A stretch of 64,000 nucleotides of DNA from Oleiphilus messinensis (GTDB lineage Bacteria; Pseudomonadota; Gammaproteobacteria; Pseudomonadales; Oleiphilaceae): the NCBI RefSeq assembly GCF_002162375.1, contig NZ_CP021425.1, positions 3,108,766 through 3,172,765 on the forward strand, written 5' to 3'. Under the pieces are notes generated by a model that worked only from the letters and a program-made list of their open reading frames with translations, was not told the DNA's origin and made no database searches. Of the stretch, positions 37,842 through 45,625 are shown piece after piece (the stretch's first letter is position 1; each line of letters starts with the position of its first letter). Made by a program: the position numbers and the translations under genes.

Positions 37842-38825
37842 ATGCGAGTTGGGATTATCGTCACTGAGCGCTGCCAAGCATCGAGCTTGCATACAACCAT
37901 TGATCTTATCATTGCTGCAAACTATGCATTTCGATCATATTTTGCTTCGAATTCGCCTTTGTTTGAGTATGAGTTGATTGGATCAAAAACCTCAACGAAG
38001 GCTTATAATGGAAGTGCAGTCTCTAGTATTACGCCAATAACAAAATATAAGCGGCCTGATATTGTGATATTGCCTGGCGCCTTTGAATCAGTTCTGACTG
38101 CGGACCAGGCAAGAAATCAGCTTTCCAAATTAGCCCCGGTGATCAAGGTACTGCAAAAATGGCATTCAGAAGGCACTGTTATTGCGAGTATCTGTACAGG
38201 TAATTTTATTATTGCGTCATCAAGTATCGCTAAGGGTCGACCATTAACCTGCCATTGGATTTCCGAAAAAACTGCACATCTGCTTTATCCCTCTGAGCAA
38301 TTCGTAAGCGACAAACTGATAATCGATCACGGTGATATTGTCAGCGCAGGCGGCGCGATGGCTACGGCTCAGCTTGTACTCTATCTCGTCAGTCGTTTTC
38401 ACAGCAGAGAATTGGCCCTCGCTACCGGGAAGCTAATGCTGGTAGAGCTGAATTTTGATTCACAAAGCCGATTTGCAATATTTCGCCCCAACCGTAAACA
38501 TGGCGATGGCCTGGTCTTAAGGTTACAAAAGCATATCGAAGAAAATTACGCTCAAGACATAGATCTATCGAATTTTTCCACTAACAATCTAATTGGAGCA
38601 AGACAACTTAGCCGACGCTTCAAGAAAGCAACGGGAGAAACGCCGCTTAGTTATTTACAGTTGTACAGAGTTGAACAAGTGAAGATTGGTTTGGAGGCGA
38701 CTAGCAAACCTGTGAACGCCCTTATTTGGGAAGTAGGATACGAAGACCCCACCTCGTTTAGGCGTTTGTTCAAGCGTCTAACAGGAATAACAATGACGGA
38801 GTACCGAAACCGGTTTTCTTCCTGA
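37842..38825 (+). CDS. GlxA-type transcriptional regulator (DJ-1/PfpI domain plus AraC HTH)
   Basis: ATG 37842 is preferred since GAAGGGAAATGATA precedes it; the frame is open further up. The N-terminal half is a DJ-1/PfpI-like domain (VGIIVTERCQASSLHTTIDLIIAANYAF, PDIVILPGAFES, VIASICTGNFIIASSSIAKGRPLTCHW; Cys in the nucleophile elbow SICTG). The C-terminal 100 residues are an AraC DNA-binding domain (LSRRFKKATGETPLSYLQLYRVEQVKIGLEATSKPVNALIWEVGYEDPTSFRRLFKRLTG). Such proteins regulate amine, carnitine or stress genes. It is divergent from the NTF2-GST pair. Confidence 0.9.
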   Translation: MRVGIIVTERCQASSLHTTIDLIIAANYAFRSYFASNSPLFEYELIGSKTSTKAYNGSAVSSITPITKYKRPDIVILPGAFESVLTADQARNQLSKLAPVIKVLQKWHSEGTVIASICTGNFIIASSSIAKGRPLTCHWISEKTAHLLYPSEQFVSDKLIIDHGDIVSAGGAMATAQLVLYLVSRFHSRELALATGKLMLVELNFDSQSRFAIFRPNRKHGDGLVLRLQKHIEENYAQDIDLSNFSTNNLIGARQLSRRFKKATGETPLSYLQLYRVEQVKIGLEATSKPVNALIWEVGYEDPTSFRRLFKRLTGITMTEYRNRFSS

Positions 38826-39033
38826 TTCAAAAGCAATTGCCCATCAATGGAAAAATGAATTGTTTTTACAGGGCATATAGATTTTGTAGCATCCCTTTTC
38901 TTTATTGAGAAGCAAGCATATTCAGGTTTGCGCCCATTGGCGGACTAGATTGTGATATACCCCGGTTAATTGTACGGTTTCCGGGTTGTCGGATATTGAT
39001 TGACGTAAAGATTGTATCGCCGTCCAAATAACG

Positions 39034-39065
39034 GATCGGAGAAGCCCAGTAGGCTAACTCCGATC
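39034..39065. terminator. Hairpin at the convergent ends of glxA-like and CMD genes
   Basis: GATCGGAG pairs with CTCCGATC, and inside it AGCC pairs with GGCT, giving a long interrupted stem that includes the stop codon of the minus-strand CMD gene. It sits between convergent genes, as bidirectional terminators do, but lacks a U-tract. The rest of 38826-39033 shows nothing I recognise. Confidence 0.5.
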
Positions 39066-39608
39066 TCCAGGGAACGAAGGGGCAAAAGGCTCCTTTTCAA
39101 TATGACAAGCATTCACCACAAAACTGACGGCATGATACAAGCCAGCCAACATGACGAGTTCGATGAGTTGATCTGGCTGATAGGCATCACTCAGTTCTGA
39201 CCACAAGTTCTCACTTACGTTACTGGTAGAATGCAGTTCATCCACGAGCCGTATCAGCAGTTGTTGTTCACCCGACCAGAACGATGAATTGATTACGCCT
39301 TCACAGGTATTTGAGATTTGCTCTGGATTGAACCCCGCCTTTGCTGCGAACCCTGCAACGTGAACTCCCCACTCGTATTCCGCGCCGGTTAAGGCACAAA
39401 CTCTGAGAATAACCAGTTCCCGATCGGCAATCGAAATACTGCCTTTATCCAGTAATCCGCCGCTTATCATTCGGTGTAAAACACGAGGATTGTGGGCAAC
39501 GGTTCTGAATATCGCTAAAGGTGGCATACCTTTTGGCATAATGGTTTCAAAATCTTTTTGGACATTTTCGCTATACGGCGCTTCAACAGGCTGAATTCTA
39601 GGCTTCAT
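39054..39608 (-). CDS. Carboxymuconolactone decarboxylase family protein, second copy
   Basis: A 184-aa CMD-family protein: IMPKGMPPLAIFRTVAHNPRVLHRMISGGLLDKGSISIADRELVILRVCALTGAEYEWGVHVAGFAAKAGF. It has the EYEWGVHV core and no CxxC pair, as in the CMD protein at 35.7 kb, but the two differ widely elsewhere. ATG 39608 follows GGAGGACGT. It is divergent from the hxlR gene, and the 115-bp spacer holds two near-identical palindromes that are likely HxlR operators, so this CMD gene is the probable main target of that regulator. Confidence 0.85.
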   Translation of the reverse strand: MKPRIQPVEAPYSENVQKDFETIMPKGMPPLAIFRTVAHNPRVLHRMISGGLLDKGSISIADRELVILRVCALTGAEYEWGVHVAGFAAKAGFNPEQISNTCEGVINSSFWSGEQQLLIRLVDELHSTSNVSENLWSELSDAYQPDQLIELVMLAGLYHAVSFVVNACHIEKEPFAPSFPGDRS

Positions 39609-39633
39609 ACGTCCTCCGCTTTATTGAGTTTAT

Positions 39634-39650
39634 GCTACACTTTATGTAGC
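39634..39650. promoter_or_regulatory. Operator-like palindrome 1, probable HxlR site
   Basis: GCTACACTTTATGTAGC: half-sites GCTACA and GTAGC in inverted order. It lies between the CMD gene start and the hxlR start. An almost identical site begins 36 bp further on. Confidence 0.7.
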
Positions 39651-39669
39651 AATGATTGCTTACTATATT

Positions 39670-39686
39670 GCTACACAATATGTAGC
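39670..39686. promoter_or_regulatory. Operator-like palindrome 2, probable HxlR site
   Basis: GCTACACAATATGTAGC matches site 1 at 14 of 17 positions, with conserved ends. It is 38 bp before the hxlR start codon, so it should overlap its promoter and permit autoregulation. Confidence 0.7.
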
Positions 39687-39723
39687 GCAAGCATTTTTTA
39701 AACGAAATGGAAGAGAACGAAAT

Positions 39724-40035
39724 ATGAATGACAAGCAACCCACGCGCCCCATAGTTGCTTTAATTGATTTGCTCAGTAAAAAGTGGGTTCTTCGTATGTT
39801 GTGGGAGCTGAATAAGGGAGCCTGCACATTTCGGGAATTACAATTGCGATGTGGCGATGTATCGCCAACAATAATCAATCGTCGAATAAAAGATCTTCAT
39901 GGCGCAAAACTGGTCTCGAAATCCTCTTCAAATGGATACAAATTGACTGAACAAGGTGAAGAACTGATTCAACTGTTCTACCCGGTTAATGAATTCGCAA
40001 CCCGATGGGCGGCTAAAATATCAGATGAGGAATGA
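39724..40035 (+). CDS. HxlR-family winged-helix transcriptional regulator
   Basis: The likely start is ATG 39724 (after GAAGAGAACGAAAT), giving 103 aa; an upstream frame runs through the operators and is rejected. The HxlR core is clear: [67 protein letters not shown]. Two cysteines (GAC, LRC) are in the DNA-binding region; in YodB/HypR-like members cysteines sense electrophiles, and B. subtilis HxlR answers formaldehyde. Which applies here is unknown. A 93-bp 3' piece of this gene is duplicated at 45.45 kb. Confidence 0.9.
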   Translation: MNDKQPTRPIVALIDLLSKKWVLRMLWELNKGACTFRELQLRCGDVSPTIINRRIKDLHGAKLVSKSSSNGYKLTEQGEELIQLFYPVNEFATRWAAKISDEE

Positions 40036-40086
40036 CTGCTAACAAAAGGCTGGTAATGCGCTTTTGTCTCATGCTTTACTTGTAGA

Positions 40087-40105
40087 AATGATATGTCATA
40101 TCATT
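40087..40105. promoter_or_regulatory. Zur-box-like palindrome upstream of the COG0523 gene
   Basis: AATGATATGTCATATCATT is a perfect 19-bp palindrome around one central base. It resembles the gammaproteobacterial Zur box (half-site near AATGTTATA) in layout and composition. It lies 51 bases before the start codon of a COG0523 metallochaperone, a usual Zur target. Confidence 0.65.
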
Positions 40106-40155
40106 GCCTTCAAGATTTATACAGTGAATGTGACATACCATTTGGAGCTCCCCCC

Positions 40156-41355
40156 ATGAAACAACTACCTGTAACTGTGCTTTCAGGTTTTCTCGGTGCC
40201 GGTAAAACGACAGTTCTCAGCCATATACTCAATCATCGGCACGGTAAAAAGGTTGCCGTAATTGTGAATGATATGAGTGAGATCAATATTGACGCATCCA
40301 CGGTTCAGAACGAAGTCTCGTTGAATCATCAAGAAGAAAAACTGGTTGAAATGAGTAATGGCTGTATTTGCTGTACGTTGCGGGAGGATCTTCTGATTGA
40401 GGTTAACAAATTGGCTAAAGATGGTCGATTCGATTACCTGGTGATCGAATCCACGGGTATTTCCGAGCCGTTACCCGTGGCAGAAACATTTACCTTTGCG
40501 GATGAAAATGGCGTGTCATTATCAGACGTTGCGACACTGGATACCATGGTGACCGTCGTTGATGCAGTCAACTTTCTAAAAGACTACGACGAAGCCAGCA
40601 GTTTACAGGATACTGGCGAGTCCCTGGGGGAGGAAGACGAACGGAGTGTAGCGGATCTACTGGTTGATCAAGTCGAGTTTGCTGACGTATTGCTTATCAG
40701 CAAGACTGATCTGGTCGAGCCAGCCGAAATAGAACGCTTGGCGGCTATTCTTAAAAACCTCAATACCTGCGCCCGGATCATTCCCATTGCAAACGGAAAT
40801 GTCGATCTGGATGATGTGCTGAACACCAGTCTCTTCAATTTTGAACGTGCCCAGCAGGCCCCCGGCTGGTTAAAAGAGATGCGTGGCGAGCATGTACCGG
40901 AAACTGAAGAGTATGGCATAGGCAGTTTCAGCTATAGCGCTCGACGTCCGTTTCACCCTGAAAAATTTTATCAGTTTCTCCATAACACGGGTGAGTTTGG
41001 AAAGTTGATTCGTTCAAAAGGTTACTTCTGGCTAGCCTCTCGTCCTGAATTTGCCGGACACTGGAGTCAGGCCGGCGGTATCGCTCGTCATGGTTTTGCG
41101 GGACTGTTCTGGAAGTCCGTCCCCAAAGAACAATGGCCAACGGATGAAGACTACCTGGCGTCTATCGAAAAAAGCTGGGAAGAACCGTTTGGAGATATGC
41201 GACAAGAACTTGTCTTTATTGGTCAGGGGTTAGATCAACACGCTATGACTCAGGCATTGGATGACTGTTTGTTATCTGAACATGAAACGCTACAAGGCAA
41301 GCGTTATTGGTCAACACTGAGTGATCCATTTCCTGAGTGGCGGGAAATTGCCTGA
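40156..41355 (+). CDS. COG0523 GTPase, ZigA/YciC-type zinc chaperone
   Basis: ATG 40156 (GGAG site 11 bases upstream) is chosen; earlier in-frame ATGs overlap the palindrome. The 399-aa protein has Walker A SGFLGAGKTTVLSHIL, VIVNDMSEINIDAS, the CxCC metal motif SNGCICCTLREDL, DYLVIESTGISEPLPVAETF, ISKTDLV, and a long C-terminal CobW_C domain (SFSYSARRPFHPEKF, KGYFWLASRPEFAGHWSQAG). The last segment is typical of the Zur-regulated ZigA/YciC group rather than CobW. It likely supplies Zn to proteins under zinc limitation. Pieces of a second, decayed copy are at 45.55 kb. Confidence 0.9.
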   Translation: MKQLPVTVLSGFLGAGKTTVLSHILNHRHGKKVAVIVNDMSEINIDASTVQNEVSLNHQEEKLVEMSNGCICCTLREDLLIEVNKLAKDGRFDYLVIESTGISEPLPVAETFTFADENGVSLSDVATLDTMVTVVDAVNFLKDYDEASSLQDTGESLGEEDERSVADLLVDQVEFADVLLISKTDLVEPAEIERLAAILKNLNTCARIIPIANGNVDLDDVLNTSLFNFERAQQAPGWLKEMRGEHVPETEEYGIGSFSYSARRPFHPEKFYQFLHNTGEFGKLIRSKGYFWLASRPEFAGHWSQAGGIARHGFAGLFWKSVPKEQWPTDEDYLASIEKSWEEPFGDMRQELVFIGQGLDQHAMTQALDDCLLSEHETLQGKRYWSTLSDPFPEWREIA

Positions 41356-41363
41356 AAGAGTTG

Positions 41364-42377
41364 TTACGCGGCAAAATTACCAGAATGCATATTGGTGGTA
41401 AAGGGTTTAACCGGTAGCCCTCGTTGCAGTTTGACTAAGGGCCGCCCTGGCTGAATGCCATTAATCAAGCTTATTGAGCGACGGCATAGCACCAAGCGCG
41501 GCATGAACTGCGTCAAAGACCGCGCGGAGACTCTCTGTGGAACAGGACCACTTTGTGGACGGTACACGAAGAGCCCCCATGGCGGAGGTTCTTCATTTTC
41601 AAGGACTTGAACAAGCTCTCCGCTCGCGATGTAAGGGGCTGCCATATAGTCAGCCAGCTGAGCAAAACCAAGCCCGGAAAGCGCAGTTCCCATTTCCACC
41701 TCGGCATTGTCTGCAATCAGAACTGGCGAGGCCGGTACCCACTGCCTCTCACCCTTGAAATGCCAAGGCCAGGGGCGGCCCGTATTAATATCCAACGCGG
41801 CAAGGATCGGCAGCGAGGCCAGCGCGTCGATATCACTGGGAGCCCCCAACTTCTCAATTAAGCCAGGGGCGGCAACAACAGGAAGTCTCATATCTGCCGC
41901 TTTCCTGGCAACGTAGCGGCTGTCTCGCATGAATCCGACTCTGACACCGACATCAATGCCTTCATCCACGGTATTGCTGATACGGTCTGATAATCGTACA
42001 TCCATGGTGATACAGGGATGACGTTCCGCCACACGCTCTATCGCCGGTAGCAGAGCGCGGTTGCAAAGACTGTGAGGGGCTGTGATTCGAACCATTCCAG
42101 ACACCTCTTCGCCCTGATCTTCACCTGGAACGCGCAATAGATCCTCGACTTGCTCCAAAGCTTCTCGCACTTGATCGAGTAGCCCTTCCCCGAACGAGGT
42201 GATCCGGATCTGTCGAGTGTTTCGGTGGAACAGCAGTTCGCCGTAATGCGCCTCCAAGTGCTTGATTGCACGAGTGACCGCCTGAGGAGATGTGGCTAGC
42301 TTGACGGCTGCATCCCTAAAGCTGCTGCTTTCGGCAGCCACCAGGAAGATGCGTAGCATCTCAATTTCCTTGCTCAT
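41364..42377 (-). CDS. LysR-family regulator, probable controller of adhC-fghA
   Basis: ATG 42377 (with GTG 42380 as an alternative) gives 337 aa. Winged helix at residues 6-60: MLRIFLVAAESSSFRDAAVKLATSPQAVTRAIKHLEAHYGELLFHRNTRQIRIT. The effector domain has the CrgA-subgroup features VRITAPHSLCNRALLPAIERV, DVRLSDRI and DVGVRVGFM. It is divergent from adhC with a 15-bp palindrome in the spacer, so it is the likely formaldehyde- or thiol-adduct-responsive regulator here; that is inference. The C-terminal tail (PVKPFTTNMHSGNFAA) ends 9 bases from the convergent zigA-like gene. Confidence 0.9.
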   Translation of the reverse strand: MSKEIEMLRIFLVAAESSSFRDAAVKLATSPQAVTRAIKHLEAHYGELLFHRNTRQIRITSFGEGLLDQVREALEQVEDLLRVPGEDQGEEVSGMVRITAPHSLCNRALLPAIERVAERHPCITMDVRLSDRISNTVDEGIDVGVRVGFMRDSRYVARKAADMRLPVVAAPGLIEKLGAPSDIDALASLPILAALDINTGRPWPWHFKGERQWVPASPVLIADNAEVEMGTALSGLGFAQLADYMAAPYIASGELVQVLENEEPPPWGLFVYRPQSGPVPQRVSARSLTQFMPRLVLCRRSISLINGIQPGRPLVKLQRGLPVKPFTTNMHSGNFAA

Positions 42378-42414
42378 CACTCACTTATCCTATCGTGCTA
42401 TCACTTCATTAATA

Positions 42415-42429
42415 TTCCATATTATGGAA
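42415..42429. promoter_or_regulatory. LysR-type operator candidate
   Basis: TTCCATATTATGGAA is a perfect palindrome of 15 bases containing a T-N11-A pattern, in the 224-bp spacer between the divergent LysR gene and adhC. A second partial half-site AATTCCATATA follows at 42444-42454. Confidence 0.6.
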
Positions 42430-42601
42430 CAGTGAAACATTATAAATTCCATATACAGGCACAAACCGCGTTCCTACAATAGTGACATATCACCAGTAAA
42501 GATCAACTGGTGAGACGCTTAACAAGCTCTCACGATTGACTTGTAAAGCATGAGAATTAGCAAACTCCATTGAGCCAAGACCCACACAAGGAAACAATAT
42601 C

Positions 42602-43711
42602 ATGAAATCACGTGCAGCTGTTGCCTTTGAACCAGGTAAACCTCTTCAAATCGTAGAAATTGACGTTGAACCACCGCGTAAAGGCGAGGTGCTAGTCAAA
42701 ATTACACATACCGGGGTTTGCCATACCGACGCTTTCACCCTGTCAGGGGATGACCCTGAAGGCATTTTCCCAGCGGTTTTGGGTCATGAGGGTGCAGGTA
42801 TTGTTGTAGAGGTTGGTGAAGGCGTCACTAGCGTAAAACCCGGTGATCACGTTATCCCTCTCTACACCGCTGAATGCGGCGAATGCCTGTTCTGCAAATC
42901 CGGCAAGACCAACCTCTGTGTCGCGGTACGGGAAACTCAAGGTAAGGGCCTGATGCCGGACGGCACCACCCGCTTTTCATACAACGGCGAGCCCATCTAT
43001 CACTACATGGGTTGCTCCACCTTCAGCGAGTACACCGTCGTTGCTGATGTGTCCCTTGCAAAAATCAACCCGGATGCAAACCCCGAGCATGTCTGCTTGC
43101 TGGGCTGTGGTGTGACCACCGGTATTGGTGCGGTTCACAACACGGCAAAAGTTCAGGAAGGCGACTCTGTCGCGGTATTTGGGCTGGGAGGCATCGGCCT
43201 CGCGGCTATCCAAGGTGCTCGACAAGCCAAAGCCGGGCGGATTTTTGCGATTGATATCAATCCGGACAAATTCGATTTGGCACGCAGCTTCGGCGCTACT
43301 GACTGCCTTAACCCTACTGAATTCGAGAAACCTATTCATGAGGTCCTCATTGAAATGACGGGCTGGGGTGTGGATCACACCTTCGAGTGTATTGGTAACG
43401 TCAATGTAATGCGTTCGGCACTGGAATCAGCTCATCGCGGCTGGGGTCAGTCAATCGTGATCGGTGTCGCGGGTGCAGGGAAAGAAATCTCAACTCGTCC
43501 CTTCCAGTTGGTTACCGGTCGAACCTGGAAAGGCTCTGCTTTTGGCGGTGTAAAAGGGCGGACTCAGCTCCCCGGGATGGTGGAGGACTCCATGAAGGGA
43601 GGAATTGATCTTGCCCCGTTTGTCACTCACACCATGGGACTCGACGACATCAATGAAGCCTTCGATTTGATGCATGAAGGCAAATCGATTCGCACGGTTA
43701 TCCATTACTAA
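42602..43711 (+). CDS. adhC: S-(hydroxymethyl)glutathione dehydrogenase (class III alcohol dehydrogenase)
   Basis: A 369-aa zinc-dependent medium-chain dehydrogenase of the class III type (FrmA/AdhC). Catalytic zinc ligands are seen in [25 protein letters not shown] and [12 protein letters not shown]. The structural-zinc loop is [15 protein letters not shown]. The Rossmann motif is [17 protein letters not shown], and the tail is [13 protein letters not shown]. It oxidises the spontaneous formaldehyde-glutathione adduct to S-formylglutathione with NAD+. The ribosome site is AAGGAAACAATATC. The hydrolase for its product, fghA, lies 0.7 kb downstream. Confidence 0.96.
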   Translation: MKSRAAVAFEPGKPLQIVEIDVEPPRKGEVLVKITHTGVCHTDAFTLSGDDPEGIFPAVLGHEGAGIVVEVGEGVTSVKPGDHVIPLYTAECGECLFCKSGKTNLCVAVRETQGKGLMPDGTTRFSYNGEPIYHYMGCSTFSEYTVVADVSLAKINPDANPEHVCLLGCGVTTGIGAVHNTAKVQEGDSVAVFGLGGIGLAAIQGARQAKAGRIFAIDINPDKFDLARSFGATDCLNPTEFEKPIHEVLIEMTGWGVDHTFECIGNVNVMRSALESAHRGWGQSIVIGVAGAGKEISTRPFQLVTGRTWKGSAFGGVKGRTQLPGMVEDSMKGGIDLAPFVTHTMGLDDINEAFDLMHEGKSIRTVIHY

Positions 43712-43753
43712 CCGATCCATCACCTTCGCTTTATTCAACAACATATAGTAACC

Positions 43754-44036
43754 ATGACTAATCCCGTTATCTCTGGCGACGGTCTGTTCTCTCACGTGTT
43801 TATCGGCGCTGAGGACCTTCAGCAATCCGCCAAGTTTTATGATGCAGCCTTGGGCGCTATCAACATCAGCAACCTTGGTCCTTTCAGTAACGACTGGGTG
43901 CTCCATGGCCGCGATAAACCCGCTTTCATCATTGCTCGACCGGGTAATGGTGAGGCTCCGTCTGGCAATGGTGTGACGGTAGGCTTCGCTGCTGCCACAA
44001 CTGCCGATGTGGACGCCTTTCATGCTGCGGGTCTCG
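43754..44036 (+). pseudogene. VOC-family (glyoxalase-like) gene, 3' end lost by fusion
   Basis: The frame starts MTNPVISGDGLFSHVFIGAED and keeps a VOC-domain pattern: LQQSAKFYDAALGAI, DWVLHGRDKPAFIIARPGNGEAPSGNGVTVGFAA, VDAFHAAGLA. Here the family would continue with a Gly/Pro-rich loop and the last metal-binding strand (Y-x-DPDGN). Instead the frame enters unrelated DNA (ATQVLDRCGAGTTEQ) and stops at 44143. Since the C-terminal half of the domain is missing, the 129-aa product is unlikely to be active. The DNA from about 44037 reads, in another frame, as the tail of a DUF3422 protein. Confidence 0.8.
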
Positions 44037-44328
44037 CTACTCAGGTCCTGGATAGATGTGGAGCTGGAACGACAGAACAGGGATCTGCTCGCCTCAATGG
44101 ACAAACGCGCCAAGTTGCAATTGCGCCTGCAGCAAACTGTTGAGGGCCTTTCCGTTGCTGCAGTTTCCTGTTTGCTGAGTTATTTATTGAAAGGTGTCCC
44201 CCCTCGTTCACGACTTCATTGCACCTGTAACCGCAGTAATGGTTCCAGTGGTAATGGTGGGGATCTGGTTGAAAGTACGCAGTATCAGGCGCGCTCATTC
44301 CGACACCGCTACAGAGAAAAGCACCTGA
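44037..44328 (+). pseudogene. C-terminal fragment of a DUF3422-family membrane protein, frameshifted
   Basis: Reading from about 44037 gives LLRSWIDVELERQNRDLL, then ASMDKRAKLQLRLQQTVEGL and SVAAVS, the conserved C-terminal block of DUF3422 proteins. After a run of six C (44198-44203) the family sequence continues one frame over: PLVHDFIAPVTAVMVPVVMV, GIWLKVRSIRRAHSDTATEK, ST, stop at 44326-44328. So one base has been added in the C-run, and about two residues seem lost just before (YY of the usual membrane helix). The gene body is absent, so this is a dead fragment. Identification rests on memory of the family block. Confidence 0.75.
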
Positions 44329-44384
44329 CCAGAAATTCGTGAATGCTGGATTTCTGATGATCGGGTTTCATATAGGAGAATATC

Positions 44385-45215
44385 ATGGAACGCATCGAAC
44401 ATCACGCGTGTTTTGGTGGATGGCAGGAAATCTATCAGCACGAGTCAACAACCCTCGGCTGCACTATGAATGTCGCAGTCTATTTGCCACCTCAGGCAGA
44501 AAAGGGCCGAGTGCCCGTTTTGTACTGGCTTTCCGGGCTTACCTGTACCGAGCAGAATGTCATCACCAAATCGGGTGTACAACGGTACGCGTCCGAACAC
44601 GGCATCGCTATCGTTGCGCCGGATACCAGCCCTCGTGGCGAAAAAGTTGCCGACAACCATCTCTATGACCTTGGTCAAGGAGCGGGCTTTTATGTCAATG
44701 CGACACAGAAACCCTGGGCAGCTAACTATCAGATGTATGATTACGTTGTGCAGGAATTGCCCGATCTGATCGAAGCACACTTGCCTGTTACACAGGAACG
44801 CAGCATTAGCGGCCACTCTATGGGAGGGCATGGCGCAATGGTTATAGCTCTGCGAAATCCAGGACGTTACCGCAGCGTTTCCGCCTTTTCCCCTATCGTG
44901 GCTCCCACGCAGGTGCCATGGGGTCAAAAAGCCTTTGAGTCCTATCTCGGCAGTGATCGAGAAACTTGGAAACAGTATGGCACGCTGGAATTGATCGCTA
45001 CGGCAGAGGAGCGCCTGCCCCTCCTTGTGGATCAGGGAACCAGAGACGAATTTCTCGATAAGCAGCTCAAACCTGAGCTACTGACTCAGGCCTGCGAGGC
45101 CGCGCATCACCCGCTTACCCTGAACATGCGCACGGGCTATGACCATAGCTACTACTTTATCGCCAGCTTCATCGGCGAACATCTCGCTCATCATGCATTT
45201 GCACTGAGCCAGTGA
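44385..45215 (+). CDS. fghA: S-formylglutathione hydrolase
   Basis: A 276-aa esterase-D-type alpha/beta hydrolase. Visible are MERIEHHACFGGWQEIYQHES, the oxyanion region PVLYWLSGLTCTEQNVITKSG, APDTSPRGEKVADN, YDLGQGAGFYVNATQKPWA, the nucleophile Ser in ISGHSMGGHGAM, Asp in LLVDQGTRDEFLD, and His in GYDHSYYFIASFIGEH. It hydrolyses S-formylglutathione to formate and glutathione, completing formaldehyde oxidation with AdhC. The ribosome site AGGAGAATATC precedes ATG 44385. Confidence 0.96.
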   Translation: MERIEHHACFGGWQEIYQHESTTLGCTMNVAVYLPPQAEKGRVPVLYWLSGLTCTEQNVITKSGVQRYASEHGIAIVAPDTSPRGEKVADNHLYDLGQGAGFYVNATQKPWAANYQMYDYVVQELPDLIEAHLPVTQERSISGHSMGGHGAMVIALRNPGRYRSVSAFSPIVAPTQVPWGQKAFESYLGSDRETWKQYGTLELIATAEERLPLLVDQGTRDEFLDKQLKPELLTQACEAAHHPLTLNMRTGYDHSYYFIASFIGEHLAHHAFALSQ

Positions 45216-45232
45216 ACAGGAGTAATCCAGCC

Positions 45233-45291
45233 ATGAGCAAGCAGATCAACAAGAGACATCGGGTGGTGATTATTGACGCAGGAACGTCGAT
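45233..45291 (+). pseudogene. Start of a Rossmann-fold flavoprotein-like gene (fragment)
   Basis: ATG 45233, with a good site (AGGAGTAATCCAGCC), reads [19 protein letters not shown]. This looks like the beta-alpha-beta start of an FAD/NAD(P)-dependent oxidoreductase (HRVVIIGAGTxG), with the first Gly changed to Asp. The match ends at about 45290, where UvrA-like coding begins in another frame. Too short for a firm family name. Confidence 0.4.
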
Positions 45292-45384
45292 ATTCCAAGA
45301 GATGCCCTGGTGGTATTTTCTGGCGTCTCAGTCTCAGGCAAATCGTCACTGGCGTTCGGCACCACTTCTGCCGAGGCACAACGC
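45292..45384 (+). pseudogene. UvrA-like ATPase P-loop fragment
   Basis: One frame reads [20 protein letters not shown] then [11 protein letters not shown], closely matching the first Walker A region of UvrA-type ABC proteins ([29 protein letters not shown]). Nothing UvrA-like lies on either side, so this is a roughly 93-bp internal gene piece. It abuts the flavoprotein-like start on its left. Confidence 0.65.
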
Positions 45385-45445
45385 GTCCCCTGTTATCCCC
45401 GCCCCGAAGTTGTAACCGGTGCGTCCAAGCAAAGTCACAGAGCCG

Positions 45446-45625
45446 CTTGACTGAACAAGGTGAAGAACTGATCCAACTGTTTTACCCGGTTAATGAATTC
45501 GCAACCCGATGGGTGGCTAAAATATCAGATAAGGTATGACCACTAATAAAAGGCCGGAAAAAGGTTACCGTAATTGTGAATGATATGAATGAGGTTGAAA
45601 AACTCGCGAAAGCTGGTGTGTACAG
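45446..45625 (+). pseudogene. Decayed second copy of the hxlR 3' end and zigA-like segments
   Basis: The first 93 bases match the hxlR 3' end (through its stop at 40035) at 88 of 93 positions, including the stop (45537-45539). The downstream spacer is also partly kept (CTAATAAAAGGCCGG versus CTAACAAAAGGCTGG). From about 45557, AAAAAGGTTACCGTAATTGT and GAATGATATGA match zigA at 40246-40276. Then, after a join at a shared GAG, GAGGTTGAAAAACTCGCGAA matches zigA at about 40400. So a former hxlR-zigA pair existed here and has lost most of its length. Nothing further is recognised up to 45652. Confidence 0.82.

Noticed and set aside
45273-45539. An 88-codon frame ending in an HxlR-like tail, as a small gene
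   Set aside because: Its first half reads UvrA-like DNA in the wrong frame and only the last 30 codons match HxlR; it is a by-product of joined fragments.
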